Source: Trichoplax adhaerens | Lineage: Eukaryota; Placozoa; Uniplacotomia; Trichoplacea; Trichoplacidae | Assembly: GCF_000150275.1 (NCBI RefSeq) | Contig: NW_002060943.1 | Coordinates: 732,239-796,238, forward strand | Direction: 5' to 3' | DNA: 64,000 nt | In this document: piece by piece, positions 59,901-64,000 of the stretch | Position numbering within the stretch: the first letter of the stretch is position 1 | Layout of the letters: each line of letters opens with the position of its first letter | Translations under genes and position numbers: made by a program | The notes under the pieces: generated by a model | Databases searched by the model: none | The model's input: the letters and a program-made list of their open reading frames with translations, nothing else | Told to the model about the DNA's origin: nothing

Positions 59901-62900
59901 GATTCAGTTATGACAAAAGCTGTTAAAGGCTATTTTGGTATGGCCACCTTAGCTATATCTAGTCGTCCTCAATCAACTATATCCGGGCTGGTACTAACTT
60001 CTATCTCATATAACATATATTATAGTGTGATATCTTTCTTTCAACATAAAAAATAGTCTGACTTGATCTACTTGCACACTTACTAAACCACAGACATCAT
60101 CAGAATGGCTCCAACTATTCTTTAAATACCTACAAAGACCTGGCGCTTACGTTGGAGCTATAGATTTTGCTTCCTTCACGTACGATTCCGTTTGGGCCAT
60201 AGCTTTAACATTGAATCAATCCATTAACCCATTATCAAAAATAAATAAAACATTGGAAGACATCGATTATTACGATAAAGAGGCGTTATCGGTCTTTAAA
60301 GATCAAATGCAAGCTTTAGAATTCATAGGAATAACCGTATGCTTTTGACTGATATGAATTGTGTTCCGCTTAGATTTACTATAAAGCTTTAAATTCATCC
60401 TCCGTCTTCATTTTTTGTTGGTTTACTGTACAATTCTATAAGTCTTCTAAAAAATAAATATTAAAGTTATACAGCAATCAATTGAACATTAGTAATTACC
60501 CCTTAATTAGTATTGAAATCGATTATATCCATTTTTAACCTGCATTTAAATCTATTAAAAGGGGCCAGTTGCATTTAACCAAAATGGAGATCGCTTGGGC
60601 ATTACTACCATCAAGAGGCAAATTGGTATAATTTATTTTTATAGATATTTCAATCATTATCTAGTTTACTAAAATTAAACATTATAGTTGAGATTAAATT
60701 GTAAGTGTGCACCTACGAATCGTATAGTCTTCAGTTTTACTTTAAGTTGAAATTTTTGTTATGAACTATAGGCAGCAAAGAAGTTATCTTTGGATTATAC
60801 GATAATAAAAGGGAGACAGTTAATTGGAATTACTCTGTTGCAATTACTTGGCAAACTGCAAGTGAGCACTTAGATTCGAAAAATCTTAGCAAATTAATTA
60901 TAGTTTCTTCAATAGCACTGTAGTATAATCAACTAGCTTTTAGTAATTGATTACCAAATCAATCATCTATGGCAAGTATTAATTATTGTGCAACTATTTT
61001 ATGAACTGAATTCATATTACTTCCTGTCAATGCAGACAATCAAACACCGGTAGACAGTCCAAGAATTATTGTTGTTAATGCTAGCATTGCTATACCTCTA
61101 TTCATTGGTATTTTGTCCATTGATGTCATTGGAATGTTAATGACAATCGTTTTCTTGGTTTTCAATATTAAAAGTCGCTCTATTCGGTAACTGCTACATT
61201 TCACCTTAAGTTCTAACTTTATATTGGTATCTTACCCATTACCCAATGAGTAATTGCCTTTGCAACTCCAATTAAACATTTTACATTTGCTATGTTTATG
61301 CTAATACAGGATCATTAAAATTTCTAGCCCGAATGTAAACAATATCATTGCGATTGGAGCAATTTCTTGTTATATTTCAGTATTCTTCTTCGGTGTTAAT
61401 ACTCAGAACATAAATCAGCACAACGGCTTACTGTTGGCAAGTTGTTGGGTTAGTCTTCTATTATAAATATGGTATAAAATGATTGCAGTAAGATATATTT
61501 TACTTCTATTACTATAAAGCTATAAGTTCTTGCTAACATAACGCAAAAATAGTTACAATTACTTCGTTTTATATACTGCAAGTAAACGATTTGATTTTAT
61601 TCTTTACAGTGCCGCTCTTGGTTTCTAGTTATTGGTTATACATTAGGATTTGGAGCATTATTTGCAAAAACATGGCGTATTCATTCCATTTTTGCTAGAA
61701 AGTCGGTTAAGACCAAGGTGAATTAATAAATTGCAATAATGTCAACTATAGGGAGTATTTAAAAAAGATCAATTCGAATTATGTCTTTAATTTCCTAGCT
61801 GATTATTACACTTTCAGCTGAATCGTCCGTTGTACGAATAGTTATTAACGCAGTTGAAATATAATTTATACAAGATGAATAGATAGAGAAATAATTCATT
61901 TTTTGATAATTAATCGAACTTACAAAATTACTTGCAAGTTTTCGTTCACTACTCACTGATATCAGTCAGTTACGAGTAATTTCCTGTAATTTGCAGTTGC
62001 ATATTAGGCTAAATTATATGTACATGCACAAGCTTAATTACCTTATAAGATATGAGATAGACTTTTAGTGGTTATAAATAAATAACTCTTAAGTTATATC
62101 TATACAACGATATTTGAATTTGTAACGTGAACGATCTTCTAACTAAACTACAGTATATATAAACTGTCAATTTACGATAGTCGCTCATTTTAAGGAATAA
62201 ATCGCGTATTTTAAATATGAATTATTTCTGCAAGTCCTATAAATTGAATTCTAACTTCTATGGTACATTCTAACTAAATTGCTACATCAATAAAATAGTT
62301 AATCCGTGATAGCCGACTTTATGGAATTATAAGCGCTGCTGTTTTTGTGGATATTTCAATTATGTTGGCTTGGGGAATTATTGATCCTGTAAATATTGAA
62401 ACAAAAAATGAATCAGTCCCCGTAAGCATTATGTTTCAAAGATTTCTAAAATAATCATCTTATGTAAATCTACATGTCAGTGATTAGCTAGAATTATAAT
62501 GATCAACAAAAGTACCATAAGGGTGTATGATAAATGTTTGTGAATATAGAATACGGTCTGGTGAACTTTAAATAATCATCTAAATACTAAATTTTAGTAG
62601 CTATGTGTTAGTTTGTTGTCAATAAATAGAATACTATGATAATAGCTATATCTATAGAATACTAACGGCATTTTATGTCTACATTAATAGGACTTCAGCC
62701 ATAACCGTGATAGAATAATGATCATTTCGATTAAACAATGTCATTCTAAATATCCAATTGTCTGGAATGTTTTACTATTTGGATTTAACGGATTACTGTT
62801 AGTTTATGGTGCCATATTAGCTTGGCAAACGCGTCAAGTCAAAATGATGGCAGTTAATGATTCAAAACTAATTGGCTTAGCAATTTATAATGTGGCAATC

Positions 62901-63941
62901 TTTGCATCCATTGGAGCTGGAATAGCATCTCTAGTATACGATAAACCAGACGCATTCTTTGGTTTAATTTCCGTATTTATCATTTTTCCTACCACCGTGA
63001 CAGTTTGCTTGGTGTTTGTACCAAAGGTTGCTTAATTATTGTTATTGATGATCTTTGACTATTTCTATTAGGAATAAATTAAATTTTTAGAAACATATGA
63101 TTACGCATTACGCTAGAATAATAATTTCATTAAAAATATAGGTAAAACAACTACATTTCCTATGTATGTTGCAGTATTTCACTTTAACTAATTATCTAGA
63201 GTAAAATGTTTTAAAATAAGCATCCTCTTAGATTATATCATTTTGAGGTAAACGACTAAAATTACTCTTTAATTAACTCAATTGCATATGCACTCAATGA
63301 TGAATGCGCTGATTTCAAAGTACTTTAGTGTTTTAATAAATTAGTGCTAAAGTCAATTTCTAAGCATACAACTAGCTTAAGATGTGAAGCTTCATTTATA
63401 TTCTACTAAGTAATTTAAGTCTCTTATAAATTTATGATTATGCCGTATTAGGTCTACAAACTAAAAAGCGCTGGAGCTTCTATGAAAATATCAACATTCT
63501 CAGTAGCTAATTATAATGTTCAGGGAATGATTAAAAGTGCTTCAACAAATTTAAAGACGATATATCCAGACACAAATATAGATTGTGATAATGTAGAGCA
63601 GGTAATTAACACCTTGATTTAATTAATTCATTTATGAATCATTGGCGCAAGTAGCAGTGTAAATTTGAATAAGATATCAATGAGCTTTAGGATACCAACC
63701 GGTAAAATTATATTTGAAACAATAATTTACATAATATCAATTAATTATTCTTTAGCTAATAAATGAAATAATACAACTGAGACTAGAATTAAAAAGAAAA
63801 CGGCAAAATGAAAATTGTGTTGGCGATGGAAGAGAAATTTTTATAAGCAATCCGTTGACTATAATGCAACCTTCGCATCGAAACTCTGTATCGTCCGCTC
63901 ATTTTCCAGAAACATCAAAGAATATTAATGAGAAAAATTGA
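54000..63941 (+). CDS. GABA-B-receptor-like class C GPCR
   Basis: Seven-transmembrane receptor with an extracellular Venus-flytrap domain. Exons: 54000-54254, 57563-57700, 58477-58647, 58724-58831, 59601-59666, 59781-59990, 60094-60336, 60562-60625, 60772-60861, 61036-61186, 61310-61448, 61610-61717, 61818-61831, 62313-62421, 62691-63026, 63452-63601, 63756-63941; 2538 nt, about 845 aa, in phase throughout. Residues 1-19 form a signal peptide. The flytrap shows GGWYGGSTVSGAMLALDHIN, LSYASASPALS, FFRIYPSE, RFGWKKIVLLYQT, GGFYSSQGRKVFC, TGWLEENWW and YDSVWAIALTLN, all GABA-B type. It is followed directly by TM1 without a cysteine-rich domain, as in GABA-B receptors. TM3 CRSWFLVIGYTLGFGALFAK and loop 3 QTRQVKMMAVNDSKLIG resemble GABBR2. 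The tail is short (about 110 aa), with only a brief heptad-like LINEIIQLRLELKRK stretch where GABBR1/2 carry a longer coiled coil. Several GABA-contact residues are changed, so the ligand is uncertain. Confidence 0.92.
54255..57562 (+). other. Large intron 1 of the GPCR gene
   Basis: A 3.3-kb AT-rich intron separating the signal-peptide/first-lobe exon from the rest, with donor GTAAGC and acceptor CACTTTAG. Nothing recognisable lies inside on either strand. Other receptor introns over 300 bp (57701-58476, 58832-59600, 63027-63451, 61832-62312) also show nothing. Confidence 0.55.
61818..61831 (+). other. 14-nt microexon in intracellular loop 2 of the GPCR
   Basis: Fourteen bases (CTGAATCGTCCGTT) flanked by a strong acceptor (TTACACTTTCAG) and a GTACGA donor. 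Exon 61610-61717 ends in phase 0 and exon 62313-62421 must be entered in phase 2. Only a piece of length 2 modulo 3 repairs this, and the microexon yields KTK-LNRPF-RLYGIIS, matching the GABBR1 loop LEPWKLYA. Confidence 0.75.
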
Positions 63942-64000
63942 CAATATTTAGCTTAAACAAAATGATCTATATACATTTAAATGATCTACTTTCCATTACT

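Overview
The window is nuclear DNA of an animal, most likely a placozoan (Trichoplax/Hoilungia type). What I see: very AT-rich sequence, many short GT-AG introns (mostly 60-400 bp, a few of 0.7-3.3 kb), and five intact multi-exon genes whose products align over their length with animal proteins I know. The placozoan assignment is inference. It rests on base composition, intron style, a decayed Apaf-1-like sequence and a GABA-B-like receptor, two families I recall as expanded in placozoans. I could run no search.

Layout. 1-6.9 kb: AT-rich, no gene seen. 6.95-8.93 kb (+): decayed Apaf-1-like gene. 10.92-18.21 kb (-): Na+/K+-ATPase alpha subunit, 21 exons, 5' end not resolved. 18.2-23.3 kb: divergent intergenic region, from 19.46 kb a GC-richer island packed with GTAC palindromes and a short tandem array. 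23.31-25.44 kb (+): eIF3 subunit F, 7 exons. 25.4-27.4 kb: intergenic with a decayed open frame. 27.36-34.12 kb (-) and 38.99-43.57 kb (-): two SLC17 anion transporters, 10 exons each, with the same exon architecture, so a tandem duplication. 43.6-48.0 kb: AT-rich, then a second GTAC-rich stretch. 48.00-52.79 kb (+): ASCC2, about 20 exons. 54.00-63.94 kb (+): GABA-B-like class C GPCR, 17 exons including a 14-nt microexon.

I built the gene models by hand: conserved blocks were joined through GT/AG sites with matching phase. In each gene the summed exon length is a multiple of three and the product is close to the family length (ATP1A about 1034 aa, eIF3F 281, SLC17 537 and 516, ASCC2 about 718, GPCR about 845). 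Weak points are the first ATP1A exon and two ASCC2 junctions.

The genes do not form an operon or cluster. They are unrelated housekeeping and membrane-physiology genes (ion pump, translation initiation, anion transport, ribosome/DNA-repair cofactor, receptor), apart from the SLC17 pair. I found no convincing new multi-gene system. The points most worth checking are changes at functional residues in otherwise intact proteins (SLC17 TM4 Glu to Gln, GABA-B pocket residues, the ATP1A M1-M2 loop), the microexons, the GTAC-palindrome islands upstream of eIF3F and ASCC2, and a perfect palindromic RFX X-box.
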